From: Nocardia sp. NBC_00416
Lineage (GTDB): Bacteria; Actinomycetota; Actinomycetes; Mycobacteriales; Mycobacteriaceae
Reading direction: 5' to 3'
Assembly (NCBI RefSeq): GCF_036032445.1
Contig: NZ_CP107932.1
Location: 6,822,501 to 6,886,500, forward strand
DNA length: 64,000 nucleotides
The notes beneath the pieces are model-generated. The model had not been told where the DNA came from and did not search any database. It saw only the letters and a program-made list of their open reading frames with translations. Below, piece by piece: positions 1 through 8,573 of this stretch (position 1 is the first letter of the stretch; every line of letters starts with the position of its first letter). The translations under genes and the position numbers were made by a program.

Positions 1-1
1 G

Positions 2-262
2 GGCAACGATATCGGGAGCAGCTATCGCTCCGAGATCTTCTATCTCGACGACGACCAGAAGCGGGTAGCGCTGGGCACCATCGTCGACGTGGAGGATTCG
101 GGCCTGTGGCCGGGGAAGGTCGTCACCGAGGTGACGCCGGCCGTCGAGTTCTGGGAGGCCGAACCCGAACACCAGGATTATCTGCAGCATTTCCCGAACG
201 GCTACACCTGCCATTTCCCGCGGCCCGGATGGAAACTGCCGAAGCGGCAGACCACCGCGTAG
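2..262 (+). CDS. msrA: Peptide-methionine (S)-S-oxide reductase, C-terminal part
   Basis: The reading frame is already open at the left edge and ends in TAG after 86 residues, so only the C-terminal part is present. MsrA repairs oxidised methionine (S-sulfoxide form) in proteins. The visible segment carries the family pattern [13 protein letters not shown] followed by AEPEHQDY and [12 protein letters not shown]. The N-terminal catalytic Gly-Cys-Phe-Trp motif lies outside the window. It is followed after 63 bases by an unrelated gene on the same strand. Confidence 0.9.
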   Translation, partial: GNDIGSSYRSEIFYLDDDQKRVALGTIVDVEDSGLWPGKVVTEVTPAVEFWEAEPEHQDYLQHFPNGYTCHFPRPGWKLPKRQTTA

Positions 263-325
263 TGCGCACCGCGAGCCGATGAGCCCGGACGGCGCGTCAC
301 TTCGGTTCGCGGGCGCGACGCGCCG

Positions 326-1906
326 ATGAGTACTGTCGGGCGGGTGAGTAGTTGGGCGCGTCGCAGGTTCCAGAGGATCGGCCGATTCGATCAGGCGGTG
401 GGCGGCGCGGTGGCGGATCTGCCGGCGTCCAAGGTGGATACCGGGCTGTTGCGGCTCACCGCCAGCGCGAACCACAGCGTGTTGTGGATGGCCTGTGCCG
501 CGGTGCTCGCCAGTCAGAAGGGGTCCACCCGGCAGGCGGCGGTGCGCGGAGTGTTCTCCGTCGCGGGCGCCAGCTTGGTCGCCAATCTGGTGCTCAAACC
601 CGTTTTCGCGCGGCGTCGGCCGGCCGCGGAACTCATGCCCGCCTACCGGCGGCTCTCCCCGGCGCCCGCCTCGTCGTCGTTCCCGTCGGGGCACAGCGCC
701 AGCGCGGCGGCGTTCGCCACCGCGGTGGCGATGGAGAGCCCGCGCAGTGCGCTGGTGGTGGCCCCGTTGGCGGCCGCGGTCGCCTACTCCCGAGTGCACA
801 CGGGAGTGCACTGGGGCTCGGATGTGCTCGTCGGCGCGGCCGTCGGTTCCGGGATCGCGCTGGCCACCCGGCGCTGGTGGCCGGTCCGGGAATCGGACGA
901 GGCGCAGGCCCGGATCGTCCGTGAAGCGCCGGTGCTCGCGGAGGGCAAGGGGCTAGTCGTGATGGTGAACCCGGTGTCCGGTGACGCCAACTACGACCCC
1001 ACCGACGATATCGCTGCGGCCCTGCCCGCAGCCGTCGTCCTGCGCACCCGTCCCGATATCGACTGTGCCGAACAACTCGAACAGGCCATTGCCGACCAGC
1101 CGGAACCGGTCGCGGCCGTCGGTGTGGCCGGCGGCGACGGTACGGTCGCCGCGGTGGCCGCCCTCGCGCTGCGCCACGGCCTGCCGCTGGTGGTGATCCC
1201 CACCGGCACGCTCAACCATTTCGCCCGTGACCTCGGTGTCTACGATCTGGTCGAGGTCGTCGACGCGACCGGTGTCGGTGAAGCGGTCGCGGTGGATATC
1301 GTCGGTGTCGACTACGGCGACGCGAACGAGACGACTACTCGGCATCTGATCAACACCTTCAGCCTCGGGTCCTATCCGGATCTGGTCCGGCTGCGCGAGA
1401 AATGGCAGTCGCGCTGGGGCAAATGGCCTGCCTTCGCCGCGGCGCTCGTGGTGACTCTGCGCCGGGCCGAGCCGATCGAGATCTACCTCGACGATCACTG
1501 GCAGCGGGTGTGGTTCCTGTTCGTCGGCAACGGTCCCTACCATCCGCACGGCGCGGTTCCCGCCTTCCGGGACCGTCTCGATTCCGGGCTTCTCGATGTG
1601 CGCTGGTTGCGCGCCGATCTGCGCTGGTCCCGGACCCGTGCGGTGGTGGCGTTGCTGCTGGCGGCCATCGGGCACAGCCGGGTCTACGGCGAACGTCAAC
1701 TCTCGGAACTGTTCGTGTACCTGCCGCGCGCCGAGGCGCTCGCCGCCGACGGCGAGGTTTTCGGCAGCGCCACCCATCTACGTTTCTCCACCGCGGGTCA
1801 GCTCACGGTGTATCGGCGCGACGAATCGAATCCGTTGTGGGTGAATCGGAGTCGCCCGCATCACCGCCGGGCGCCCTGGCTGCCCGACGTGTTCCGTTTC
1901 CGCTGA
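326..1906 (+). CDS. PAP2 phosphatase / diacylglycerol kinase-type fusion protein
   Basis: A 526-aa two-domain lipid enzyme. The N-terminal half is a PAP2 (lipid phosphate phosphatase) domain with its three motifs: KPVFARRRP near 91-99, PSGHS near 120-124 and SRVHTGVHWGSD near 155-166. The C-terminal half is a diacylglycerol/sphingosine kinase catalytic domain, with VNPVSG near 214-219, the GGDGT nucleotide loop near 269-273 and PTGTLNHFA near 292-300. Fusions of this type occur in mycolic-acid actinobacteria. Opposing phosphatase and kinase activities on phosphatidic acid or similar lipids are inferred. ATG at 326 is chosen; GTG 341 is an alternative and neither has a strong ribosome site. 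Confidence 0.88.
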   Translation: MSTVGRVSSWARRRFQRIGRFDQAVGGAVADLPASKVDTGLLRLTASANHSVLWMACAAVLASQKGSTRQAAVRGVFSVAGASLVANLVLKPVFARRRPAAELMPAYRRLSPAPASSSFPSGHSASAAAFATAVAMESPRSALVVAPLAAAVAYSRVHTGVHWGSDVLVGAAVGSGIALATRRWWPVRESDEAQARIVREAPVLAEGKGLVVMVNPVSGDANYDPTDDIAAALPAAVVLRTRPDIDCAEQLEQAIADQPEPVAAVGVAGGDGTVAAVAALALRHGLPLVVIPTGTLNHFARDLGVYDLVEVVDATGVGEAVAVDIVGVDYGDANETTTRHLINTFSLGSYPDLVRLREKWQSRWGKWPAFAAALVVTLRRAEPIEIYLDDHWQRVWFLFVGNGPYHPHGAVPAFRDRLDSGLLDVRWLRADLRWSRTRAVVALLLAAIGHSRVYGERQLSELFVYLPRAEALAADGEVFGSATHLRFSTAGQLTVYRRDESNPLWVNRSRPHHRRAPWLPDVFRFR

Positions 1907-1935
1907 CGGACCGGCGCCCGCGGACGACCGGATCC

Positions 1936-1959
1936 ACCGATCACCTCACGGCGATCGGT
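1936..1959. terminator. Weak dyad between convergent genes
   Basis: Inverted repeat ACCGATC / GATCGGT with a 10-base loop. It lies where the fusion lipid enzyme and the MFS exporter converge and overlaps the last codons of the exporter. There is no clear T-run, so it is only a possible bidirectional terminator. Confidence 0.3.
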
Positions 1960-3574
1960 CCGGTTCCGGCGGCGCCGTCGGGGATCGCGCCGGGATCCGG
2001 CGGGTGATCAGCAGCGCGGCCATCGCCAGCAACGCGGTCACCGCGAACGCGGACTGCAGCGCGTTCAAGCGTGCGTCGGAGTTGACCGAGACCACGGCAT
2101 CGACGGTCGAGGGCTGCGCCCCGGCTTCGGTGAGCGCGTCGCGCAGCTGGGTGTCGGAGAGAAACGGAACACCGCCGGCCAGTTCGGTGGTGGCCTGCTC
2201 TTGTACCGCGGCCGGGACCGCGGGGTTGTTCTCGATACCGTCGATGACCGACGAGGTCAGTGTGGCGATGAGAATCGAGCCGATGAGGGCGGTCCCCAGG
2301 GAAGCGCCGAGGTAGGAGGCGGTGTTCTGCAGCCCGCCTACTTCGGCGCTGCGCGATTCGGGAACAGCGGAGATGGTCACCCCGCCCAGTTGTGCGGCCA
2401 GCGCGCCCAGACCCGCGCCCATCAGCAGCATCGGCACGGCGACCACGCGGGCGTCGGCGCCGGGGTCCATTCCGGCCGCGAGCAGCAGAATCCCGGCGAT
2501 GATCGACAGCAGGCCCAGCCGGACCACTCGCCGGGGGCTCGCCCGCGGGCCGAATTTCGGTATCAGCACCGCGGTCGCGATCAACGCGACCGAGAGCGGG
2601 AGCAGGCGGGCGCCTGTCCCGAGGGCGCTGAGCTGCAGCACCACCGACAGGAACAGCGGAACGGCGAAGAACACTCCGGCCTGTACACAGAACTGGGCGA
2701 AGAACATGCCCAGACCGCCGGTGAGCTGCTGGTTGCGCAGCAGGTCCGGGTCGAACAGCGGTTCGCGCCCCGCGCGCACCCGCGCGGCCAGTCGCTCCCG
2801 GAGCAGGTACAGCACGAACAGCCCGCCGAGCAGCAGCCAGATCACCGGGGACAGACCGAATACGGCGGGCGCGCCCGGCCGGTCCTGGATCCAGCCCCAT
2901 TCGCTCGAACGGAGCACGCCGTACACGATCATGCCGAGACCACCGACCGACAGCGCCGAACCCAGCAGGTCGAGTTCGGCGTGCTCGGCCGGGCTGTCGG
3001 TCATCCGGCGGAGCATCAGCATGATCAGCGCCACCACGACGACCTCGCCGAAGAAGACGAGACGCCAGGAGGCATAGGTGGTCACGGCGCCGCCCAGCAG
3101 CGGTCCCACCGCGACCGCCGCGGCACCGGCCGCCGCGACGAGCCCGTAGGCGGCGGCCCGGCGTTCGGCGGCGACATTCGCGGCCACCAGGGACACGATC
3201 GCCGGCATGATCAGCGCGGCGCCGATACCTTCCAGCAGCGACCAGCCCAGGAGCAGGATGCCGAGATTCGGTGCGAGGCCCGTGACGAACGACCCCACGC
3301 CGTACACGATCAGGCCGAGGCCGAACACACGTTTGCGCCCGAGGATCGCGCCGATCTTGCCGCCGGTGATCATCAGGGACGCCATCACCAGTGTGTAGAG
3401 GGTGATCGCGGTCTGGATGCCGGTGATGGTCGTGCCGATGTCGCCGGCCACCGTGGCCATCGACACGTTCATCACCGAACTGTCGAGGGTCATCAGGAAC
3501 TGGCCGGCGCACAGGACCGCGAGCACCAGCCCGGAACCGGTCGACGCCGCGACTCCGGGCCGGTCGTTACTCAT
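1946..3574 (-). CDS. MFS drug/metabolite exporter, DHA2 (14-TM) type
   Basis: 542 aa, the size of 14-helix DHA2-family proton antiporters. Hydrophobic segments run through the chain from the first helix (residues ~15-35). The MFS loop 2-3 motif appears as GGKIGAILGRKRVFG, and the helix-1 motif as LDSSVMNVSMATVAGDI, with the Asp typical of DHA2 proteins. The last part (residues ~420-500) is an extracytoplasmic loop before the final helix, as in EmrB/LfrA-like proteins. The substrate cannot be told from sequence. The start is an ATG. No regulator gene is adjacent; a VOC-family gene lies 30 bases upstream on the same strand and may be cotranscribed. Confidence 0.88.
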   Translation of the reverse strand: MSNDRPGVAASTGSGLVLAVLCAGQFLMTLDSSVMNVSMATVAGDIGTTITGIQTAITLYTLVMASLMITGGKIGAILGRKRVFGLGLIVYGVGSFVTGLAPNLGILLLGWSLLEGIGAALIMPAIVSLVAANVAAERRAAAYGLVAAAGAAAVAVGPLLGGAVTTYASWRLVFFGEVVVVALIMLMLRRMTDSPAEHAELDLLGSALSVGGLGMIVYGVLRSSEWGWIQDRPGAPAVFGLSPVIWLLLGGLFVLYLLRERLAARVRAGREPLFDPDLLRNQQLTGGLGMFFAQFCVQAGVFFAVPLFLSVVLQLSALGTGARLLPLSVALIATAVLIPKFGPRASPRRVVRLGLLSIIAGILLLAAGMDPGADARVVAVPMLLMGAGLGALAAQLGGVTISAVPESRSAEVGGLQNTASYLGASLGTALIGSILIATLTSSVIDGIENNPAVPAAVQEQATTELAGGVPFLSDTQLRDALTEAGAQPSTVDAVVSVNSDARLNALQSAFAVTALLAMAALLITRRIPARSPTAPPEPDRSP

Positions 3575-3604
3575 CGGCGGGATCGCCGGGGGCGGGCGGC
3601 ACGG

Positions 3605-4030
3605 CTATTTCGGGGCGCTGTAATCGATCATCCACGGGACCGAGTACCGATCGGTGACCATGGCGAACAGGTCGGTCCATTCGGTTTTCGCGAGTTCCAT
3701 GTCCACCGTGCCGCCCGTGGCGAGGGCATCGAAAACCCGCTCGGCTTCGTCGGTGCTGCTCACCTCCAGACACACGGTGAAGTTCGGCCGGGCGGGGACC
3801 TCGACGGTCTGGCCGGGCGGGCAGTCCGAGCCCATCAGGATCTGGTCGGTCCCGTTCAACGGCAGCGCCGTATGCGCCACCAGAGATTTGGCCTCGTCCG
3901 GCAGATTCGCGCCCTCACCCATATCGCCGAAGCGGATCAGCTGGAGTTCCCCGCCGAACAGGGACTGGTAGAAAGTGAACGCCTCTTCGGCCTTGCCGTT
4001 GAACATGAGATACGGATTGACGGATTTCAC
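3605..4030 (-). CDS. VOC-family (PhnB/glyoxalase-like) protein
   Basis: 141 aa. It starts KSVNPYLMFNGKAEEAFTFY and continues with LFGG, a typical PhnB-like vicinal-oxygen-chelate fold of two beta-alpha-beta-beta-beta units. The ligand and reaction are unknown; relatives include antibiotic-binding and glyoxalase-like proteins as well as many without assigned function. The GTG at 4030 is chosen because AGAGGAGG lies 5-12 bases upstream, whereas an upstream in-frame extension reads as non-coding. It is separated from the MFS exporter by 30 bases, so a two-gene transcript is plausible. Divergent from gadB. Confidence 0.8.
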   Translation of the reverse strand: MKSVNPYLMFNGKAEEAFTFYQSLFGGELQLIRFGDMGEGANLPDEAKSLVAHTALPLNGTDQILMGSDCPPGQTVEVPARPNFTVCLEVSSTDEAERVFDALATGGTVDMELAKTEWTDLFAMVTDRYSVPWMIDYSAPK

Positions 4031-4389
4031 GCGGATCTCCTCCTCTGGCGGTGCGGATGTGCGGGACATCGTGAAGCCGGAAATCGGAACAACCCTGTGC
4101 CACCGTGGACGGTCGGCGGCCGACGCGCAGACTGATCCGGCCGAGCCTAGCTCTCCACCGCGGGGTCCCGAGGTACATCCCGCCGAAATACGGGCCGCGC
4201 GGTTCATCGGTTCCGGCAGCGCGGTCCGGCCACCGCCTACCTGGCCCGGAAGGGTGTCCGGCCGGTTGTGGGCGCGACCCGCCGGGTAGGCGAGTCGTTC
4301 GCCGGACCGCCCGTTTGCCGGGGAATACTCGGGGTAACTCGCGCGCACCGGGCGACCCGCGTCCGGGCTGGATGCTTGTGGAGGTTTCC
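4031..4389. other. Divergent intergenic region VOC gene / gadB
   Basis: A 359-base gap with no supported gene. It should contain the promoters of both flanking genes. The only recognisable element is the stress-sigma-like promoter described separately at 4313-4337. Open frames here have poor starts and no family resemblance. Confidence 0.6.
4313..4337 (+). promoter_or_regulatory. SigB/SigF-type promoter candidate for gadB
   Basis: GTTT, 15 bases, then GGGTAA. This matches the actinobacterial SigF/SigB (general stress) pattern GTTT-N15-17-GGGTAT with one mismatch in the -10 element. The -10 ends 52 bases before the gadB start codon. Stress control would suit an acid-resistance decarboxylase. 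It was found by eye only. Confidence 0.5.
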
Positions 4390-5829
4390 ATGGCATTGAC
4401 CCACCCGTCGCAGCCCGCGGGACACGACCGCGACCGGATCGTGGTGAATCCGGTGTTCACCCGGGAGCCGCTGGAAGTACCCCGCAACCGGCTGCCCGAC
4501 GTCGAACTGGACAGCGATACCGCCTACCAGATCGTGCACGACGAACTGCTGCTCGACGGCAATGCCCGGCTCAATCTGGCGACCTTCGTCACCACGTGGA
4601 TGGAGCCCGCGGCGCAGAACCTGATGAGCGAGTGTTTCGACAAGAACATGATCGACAAGGACGAGTATCCGCGGACCGCGGAACTGGAGCAGCGGTGTGT
4701 GCGGATACTCGCCGACCTGTGGCATGCGGACGACGCGGACCACGCCGTCGGTTGTTCGACCACCGGCTCCAGTGAGGCGTGCATGCTGGCCGGGCTGGCG
4801 ATGAAACGGCGGTGGCAGCATCGGCGCCGTGCCGCGGGACAGTCCACCGAACGGCCCAATCTGGTGATGGGGATCAACGTCCAGGTCTGCTGGGAGAAGT
4901 TCGCCGAGTACTGGGACGTCGAGCCGCGGGTGGTGCCGATGTCGGGGGAGCGGTTCCATCTCACCGCCGCGGAGGCGGCCGCCCGGTGTGACGAGAACAC
5001 CATCGGCGTGGTCGCGATCCTCGGATCCACCTTCGACGGCAGTTATGAGCCGGTCGCCGAGATATGCGCGGCACTGGATCGGGTGCAGACCGACCACGGC
5101 TGGGATATCCCCGTGCACGTGGACGGGGCTTCCGGCGCCATGATCGCGCCGTTCTGCGATCCCGATCTCGACTGGGATTTCCGGCTGCCCCGGGTCGCCT
5201 CGATCAACACGTCGGGCCACAAGTACGGACTCATCTATCCGGGCGTGGGCTGGGTGCTGTGGCGTGACGCCGCGGCGCTACCCGATGAGCTGGTGTTCCG
5301 GGTCAACTATCTCGGCGGCGAGATGCCGACCTTCGCGCTGAACTTCTCCCGGCCGGGTGCGCAGGTGGTGGCCCAGTACTACACCTTCCTGCGGCTCGGT
5401 CGCCGCGGTTACCAACGGGTCCAGGGCTATTGCCGGGAGGTCGCCTCCGCGCTCGCCGACCGGATCGGTGCGATGGGTCCGTTCCGGCTGCTCACCGACG
5501 GGCGCCAGCTTCCGGTGTTCGCGTTCACGCTCGCCCCCGGCGAGACCGGCTACTCCGTGTTCGATGTCTCGGCGGCGCTGCGCGAGCAGGGCTGGCTGGT
5601 GCCCGCCTACACATTCCCGGCCGACCGGGAGGACCTGGCGGTGCTGCGGGTGGTGGTCCGCAACGGGTTCAGTCACGATCTGGCCGATCTGCTGATGGAG
5701 GCGCTGGAGCGGGCGCTGCCCCGGCTGCGGGCTCAGCAGGCGCCGCAGCGGGGGGCCGAGGCGGCTTCGTTCTCGCACGGGGCGCAATTCCGGCCGCACA
5801 ATTCCGCTTCGCGACGCGACGCGCACTGA
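4390..5829 (+). CDS. gadB: Glutamate decarboxylase (PLP-dependent)
   Basis: 479 aa, close to the usual length of bacterial GadA/GadB. The enzyme converts L-glutamate to GABA and CO2, consuming a proton. It contains the family segments LNLATFVTTWMEP (62-73), GCSTTGSSEACMLAGLAMK (121-139), HVDGASGAMIAPF (243-255, cofactor Asp245) and INTSGHKYGL with the Schiff-base Lys278. The ATG at 4390 is chosen because GTGGAGG lies about 6 bases upstream. No GABA/glutamate antiporter gene is adjacent. A stress-type promoter candidate precedes it and a strong double hairpin follows. Confidence 0.93.
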   Translation: MALTHPSQPAGHDRDRIVVNPVFTREPLEVPRNRLPDVELDSDTAYQIVHDELLLDGNARLNLATFVTTWMEPAAQNLMSECFDKNMIDKDEYPRTAELEQRCVRILADLWHADDADHAVGCSTTGSSEACMLAGLAMKRRWQHRRRAAGQSTERPNLVMGINVQVCWEKFAEYWDVEPRVVPMSGERFHLTAAEAAARCDENTIGVVAILGSTFDGSYEPVAEICAALDRVQTDHGWDIPVHVDGASGAMIAPFCDPDLDWDFRLPRVASINTSGHKYGLIYPGVGWVLWRDAAALPDELVFRVNYLGGEMPTFALNFSRPGAQVVAQYYTFLRLGRRGYQRVQGYCREVASALADRIGAMGPFRLLTDGRQLPVFAFTLAPGETGYSVFDVSAALREQGWLVPAYTFPADREDLAVLRVVVRNGFSHDLADLLMEALERALPRLRAQQAPQRGAEAASFSHGAQFRPHNSASRRDAH

Positions 5830-5850
5830 TCCACTACCGCGTTCAGCGGA

Positions 5851-5910
5851 ACCGGCCGCCCTGGTCGCCGCGGGCGGCCGGTCCGCTGGTCTCGGGACGG
5901 GACCCGAGAC
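5851..5910 (+). terminator. Double hairpin after gadB
   Basis: Two perfect stems in tandem. The first is ACCGGCCGCCC / GGGCGGCCGGT (5851-5861 and 5872-5882, 10-base loop). The second is GTCTCGGG / CCCGAGAC (5889-5896 and 5903-5910, 6-base loop), followed by GTTT. They lie between convergent gadB and the repeat protein, so they may terminate transcription from both sides. Confidence 0.65.
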
Positions 5911-5948
5911 GTTTATCGACACTTGGGTGATGTGCCGTTGTTCAGGGA

Positions 5949-6407
5949 TCAGAAGGCGCTACCGGAGCCGGGCAGATAGATGCGGGGGATGAGCGGAAGG
6001 CCGAGCCCGTAGCCCTGGCCGTAACCGCGGTCCCAGCCCCGGTTCCAGCCGTTGTCGTGGCGGCCGCGGTCGTTCCAGCCGCCGCCGTTCCAGCCCCGGT
6101 CGTGCCGGCCGCCGCCGTTCCACCCGCGATCGTGGTGACCGCCGCCGTTCCAGCCGCCGTCCCAGCCGCGGTCGTGGCGACCGCCGTTCCAGCCGCGGTC
6201 GTGCCGGCCGCCGCCGTTCCACCCGTGGTCGTTGCCGTGCCGCCCGGGCCGGCTCACATCCTGGACCTGGTCCTGGACCTCGATTCCGGCCGGTGCGCCG
6301 TTATCGGCGAGAGCGGGAGCGGCGGTGACGGCCAGCGGCGCCAAGACGATCGCCGCGGCGGTCGCGATCCGGACGGCGAGTCGGCGGGTGCGGGGGATTC
6401 GATGCAT
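5949..6407 (-). CDS. Secreted Trp/Gly/His/Arg-rich repeat protein
   Basis: 152 aa with a Sec signal peptide: a basic start (HRIPRTRRLAVR), a hydrophobic stretch and an ALA-D cleavage site near residue 34. From about residue 55 on it is built of irregular repeats of the type WNGGGRHDRG, with WDGG and WNDRG variants, about ten units. The C-terminus is different and ends LIPRIYLPGSGSAF. The His/Asp-rich repeats could bind metal ions or the wall surface, but this is a guess; I do not recognise a named family. The ATG at 6407 gives a clean signal peptide; an in-frame ATG 18 codons upstream would add a non-signal extension. Confidence 0.7.
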   Translation of the reverse strand: MHRIPRTRRLAVRIATAAAIVLAPLAVTAAPALADNGAPAGIEVQDQVQDVSRPGRHGNDHGWNGGGRHDRGWNGGRHDRGWDGGWNGGGHHDRGWNGGGRHDRGWNGGGWNDRGRHDNGWNRGWDRGYGQGYGLGLPLIPRIYLPGSGSAF

Positions 6408-6582
6408 GATTCGGTCCTCGGTCGGTGTCGCCGCGCGCGGCGGCTGTGGAAGCGATTGCACTGTGGGAGTGCGGCTTTGATGACCTTGACCGTACCGCTA
6501 GATAACGGCACATTCAATAGGTGCCCGTTAATTGGTGCTGACAAATTTGCTGCGCGCCCCGGCCGCGACGTCTCGAGCTGCG

Positions 6583-7782
6583 CTATCGGCTGTCGGAAGC
6601 CTCCGCGCCGGAATCGAATTGATCGAGCCGGAGCACGCAGCGAGTACGGCTGTAGATGGTCGGCATGCATTCGTTGCAGTGCACGCAAGCGGATTCGGTG
6701 GACGCGTCGGATCGGATGCGGTGCAACAGATCCGGCTCCCGCAGCAGGGCTCGGCCCATGGCGACGAACTCGAACCCCTCCGCCATCGCCCGCTGCATGG
6801 ACTCCAGGTCGGTGATGCCCCCGAGCAGGACCAGCGGCATGGACAGCTCGCGGCGGAACTGGCGGGCGCGTTCCAGGAGATAGGCCTTCTCGTAAGGATA
6901 TTCGCGCAGGAAGGCCCGGCCGATCAGCCGGAAACCCCAGCGGGCCGGTCCCGGCAGGGTTTTGGCGAACTCGCGGCGCGGTGCGGCGCCGTGGAACAGC
7001 AGCATCGGGTTCAACAGCGAACTGCCCGCGGTCAACTCCAGGGCGTCCAGCGCGCCGTCGGCTTCCAGCCAGGCGGCCACCTGTAACGATTCCGGCAGGC
7101 TCAGCCCGCCGCGGACGCCGTCCTCCATGTTCAGTTTCGCGGTGACCGCGATCTGATCGCCGACGGCATCACGCACCCGGCGGGCGATATCGCGGGCGAG
7201 CCGGGCCCGATTCTCCAGTGGACCGCCGTAGCGGTCCTTGCGCCGATTGAGCAGTGGGCTCAGGAACGAGCTCACCAGGTAGTTGTGCCCGAAATGTATT
7301 TCCACCGCGTCGAACCCGGCTTCGATCGCCAGCCGGGCGGCGTCGGCGTGCGCGGTGACGAGTTCGTGGATCTCGGCCGGGTCGGGGACCTTCATCGAGG
7401 CCATCCCGAGCGGACTGAACAACCGGCTCGGCGCCAGCGCGGGGGCGCGGTTGGAGGCGGCGTTGGCGACGGGGCCCGCATGCCCGATCTGCGCGCTCGC
7501 GGCCGCGCCCTCGGCGTGCACGGCGTCGGTGAGGCGGCGCAGACCCGGCACGGCTTCCGGGCGCATCCAGATCTGGTGCCGGTCGGTGCGGCCGCCCGGT
7601 GCGACCGCGCAGTAGGCGACAGTCGTCATCCCGACCCCGCCGGCCGCCACCTCCCGATGGAATTCGACGAGATCATCGGTGACCAGCGCGTCCGGGGTGC
7701 GTCCTTCGAACGTGGCGGCTTTGATCACCCGGTTGCGCAGGGTGAGCGGGCCGAGTGCGGCCGGTGCGAAAACGTCGGTCAT
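6583..7782 (-). CDS. NADH:flavin oxidoreductase, old yellow enzyme family
   Basis: 399 aa, a single TIM-barrel FMN domain. It begins FAPAALGPLTLRNRVIKAATFEG, the OYE N-terminus, and has HFGHNYLVSSFLSPLLNRR and DRYGGPLENR in the active-site half. Phosphate-binding segments LLGGITD and VAMGRALLREPDL follow. The C-terminal sequence ACVHCNECMPTIYSRTRC is Cys-rich, like the iron-sulfur region of dienoyl-CoA-reductase-type members, although the second large FAD/NAD domain of those enzymes is absent. The electron acceptor (an enone or enoyl-CoA) is unknown. The start overlaps the stop of the upstream TetR gene (ATGA), so the two are translated together. Confidence 0.85.
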   Translation of the reverse strand: MTDVFAPAALGPLTLRNRVIKAATFEGRTPDALVTDDLVEFHREVAAGGVGMTTVAYCAVAPGGRTDRHQIWMRPEAVPGLRRLTDAVHAEGAAASAQIGHAGPVANAASNRAPALAPSRLFSPLGMASMKVPDPAEIHELVTAHADAARLAIEAGFDAVEIHFGHNYLVSSFLSPLLNRRKDRYGGPLENRARLARDIARRVRDAVGDQIAVTAKLNMEDGVRGGLSLPESLQVAAWLEADGALDALELTAGSSLLNPMLLFHGAAPRREFAKTLPGPARWGFRLIGRAFLREYPYEKAYLLERARQFRRELSMPLVLLGGITDLESMQRAMAEGFEFVAMGRALLREPDLLHRIRSDASTESACVHCNECMPTIYSRTRCVLRLDQFDSGAEASDSR

Positions 7783-8357
7783 TCGTTGTCTCCTGTCGGT
7801 GCGGTCAATCCGGCCACGACGAAATCGCGCAGTGTCGCCAGCGCGGGCGGTGTCATCGGGCGGCCGTCGGCGGAGGCGCCACCGAATCGCATGATGATCA
7901 GGTCGAACGCGAGCATCCAGCGGCGCCGGCTCTCCCGTTCGCTCACTCGCGGCAGCAGAGCGGACCACGAGTCGATCCGGAACCACTGCTGCTGCCAGGG
8001 CCCGACCTGGTGGCCGAGCACGCTCTGGGCGAGCAGGCGCAGATGCAGTCGTCCCAGGGGGTCGGCGGCCAGATCGGTGAACGGCGCGAGTACCGCGTCC
8101 ACGATCTGCGTGACGGGCCCGGGTTCGGCGGTGACCGCGGTCAGGCGGTCTGCCCAGAGGGCGCCGAGACGGTCCTCCAGCAGGGCTGCGACCAGGGCTT
8201 CTTTGGAGCCGAAGTGGTAGTGGACGGCGGCGGGGTTGACACCGGCCTCGGTGCAGACGCGGCGTACCGATACATCCTCGTACCGCTCGGACAGCAGGAG
8301 GCGTTCGGCGGCGGTGAGTAGACGTTCCCGTGTGGCGGCCGACACTTTCTGGGGCAT
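7779..8357 (-). CDS. TetR-family regulator of the OYE gene
   Basis: 192 aa. The N-terminal helix-turn-helix reads SVRRVCTEAGVNPAAVHYHFGSKEALVAALL (residues ~28-58), followed by the ligand-binding helices. It is the first gene of a two-gene operon with the old yellow enzyme. Its HTH resembles that of the TetR protein at 46701-47438 (xxVHYHFGSKxALVxAL). The dyad at 8388-8416, just upstream of the start, is its likely operator. The ATG at 8357 is chosen because the 45-residue upstream extension reads through that operator. Confidence 0.87.
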   Translation of the reverse strand: MPQKVSAATRERLLTAAERLLLSERYEDVSVRRVCTEAGVNPAAVHYHFGSKEALVAALLEDRLGALWADRLTAVTAEPGPVTQIVDAVLAPFTDLAADPLGRLHLRLLAQSVLGHQVGPWQQQWFRIDSWSALLPRVSERESRRRWMLAFDLIIMRFGGASADGRPMTPPALATLRDFVVAGLTAPTGDNE

Positions 8358-8387
8358 GCGGCCAGTGAACCACCGCGCGGGAAAGAA

Positions 8388-8416
8388 TTCAATCATCGAT
8401 TGAAATATTGATTGAA
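8388..8416. promoter_or_regulatory. TetR operator candidate
   Basis: TTCAATC-ATC-GATTGAA (8388-8404) is a perfect 7-base inverted repeat. A third copy of the half-site, GATTGAA, follows at 8410-8416. It lies 31 bases upstream of the TetR start. The same half-site TCAATC/GATTGA recurs at 51976-51991. Confidence 0.65.
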
Positions 8417-8573
8417 CCACTTGATCGAGCGCTGTGCGGCGTGAGTCGTTATCCGATCGCAAACGGCCGGGTGCGCCGCTCCGGCGCCGCACGGGAGCGG
8501 CCCTGGTCTACTGGGTGCCGTAGGCCGCTCCGGTTGTTCCGACACGCCCCTCGATACGGACAAGGAGAACACG

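Noticed and set aside
1941-3512. A second 523-codon minus-strand frame within the MFS gene
   Set aside because: Arg-rich out-of-frame translation; the MFS frame has membrane helices and family motifs.
2201-4135. A 644-codon plus-strand frame opposite the MFS and VOC genes
   Set aside because: It is a high-GC antisense shadow; the minus-strand frames show clear family motifs, this one is an Arg/Gly/Gln-rich translation without any.
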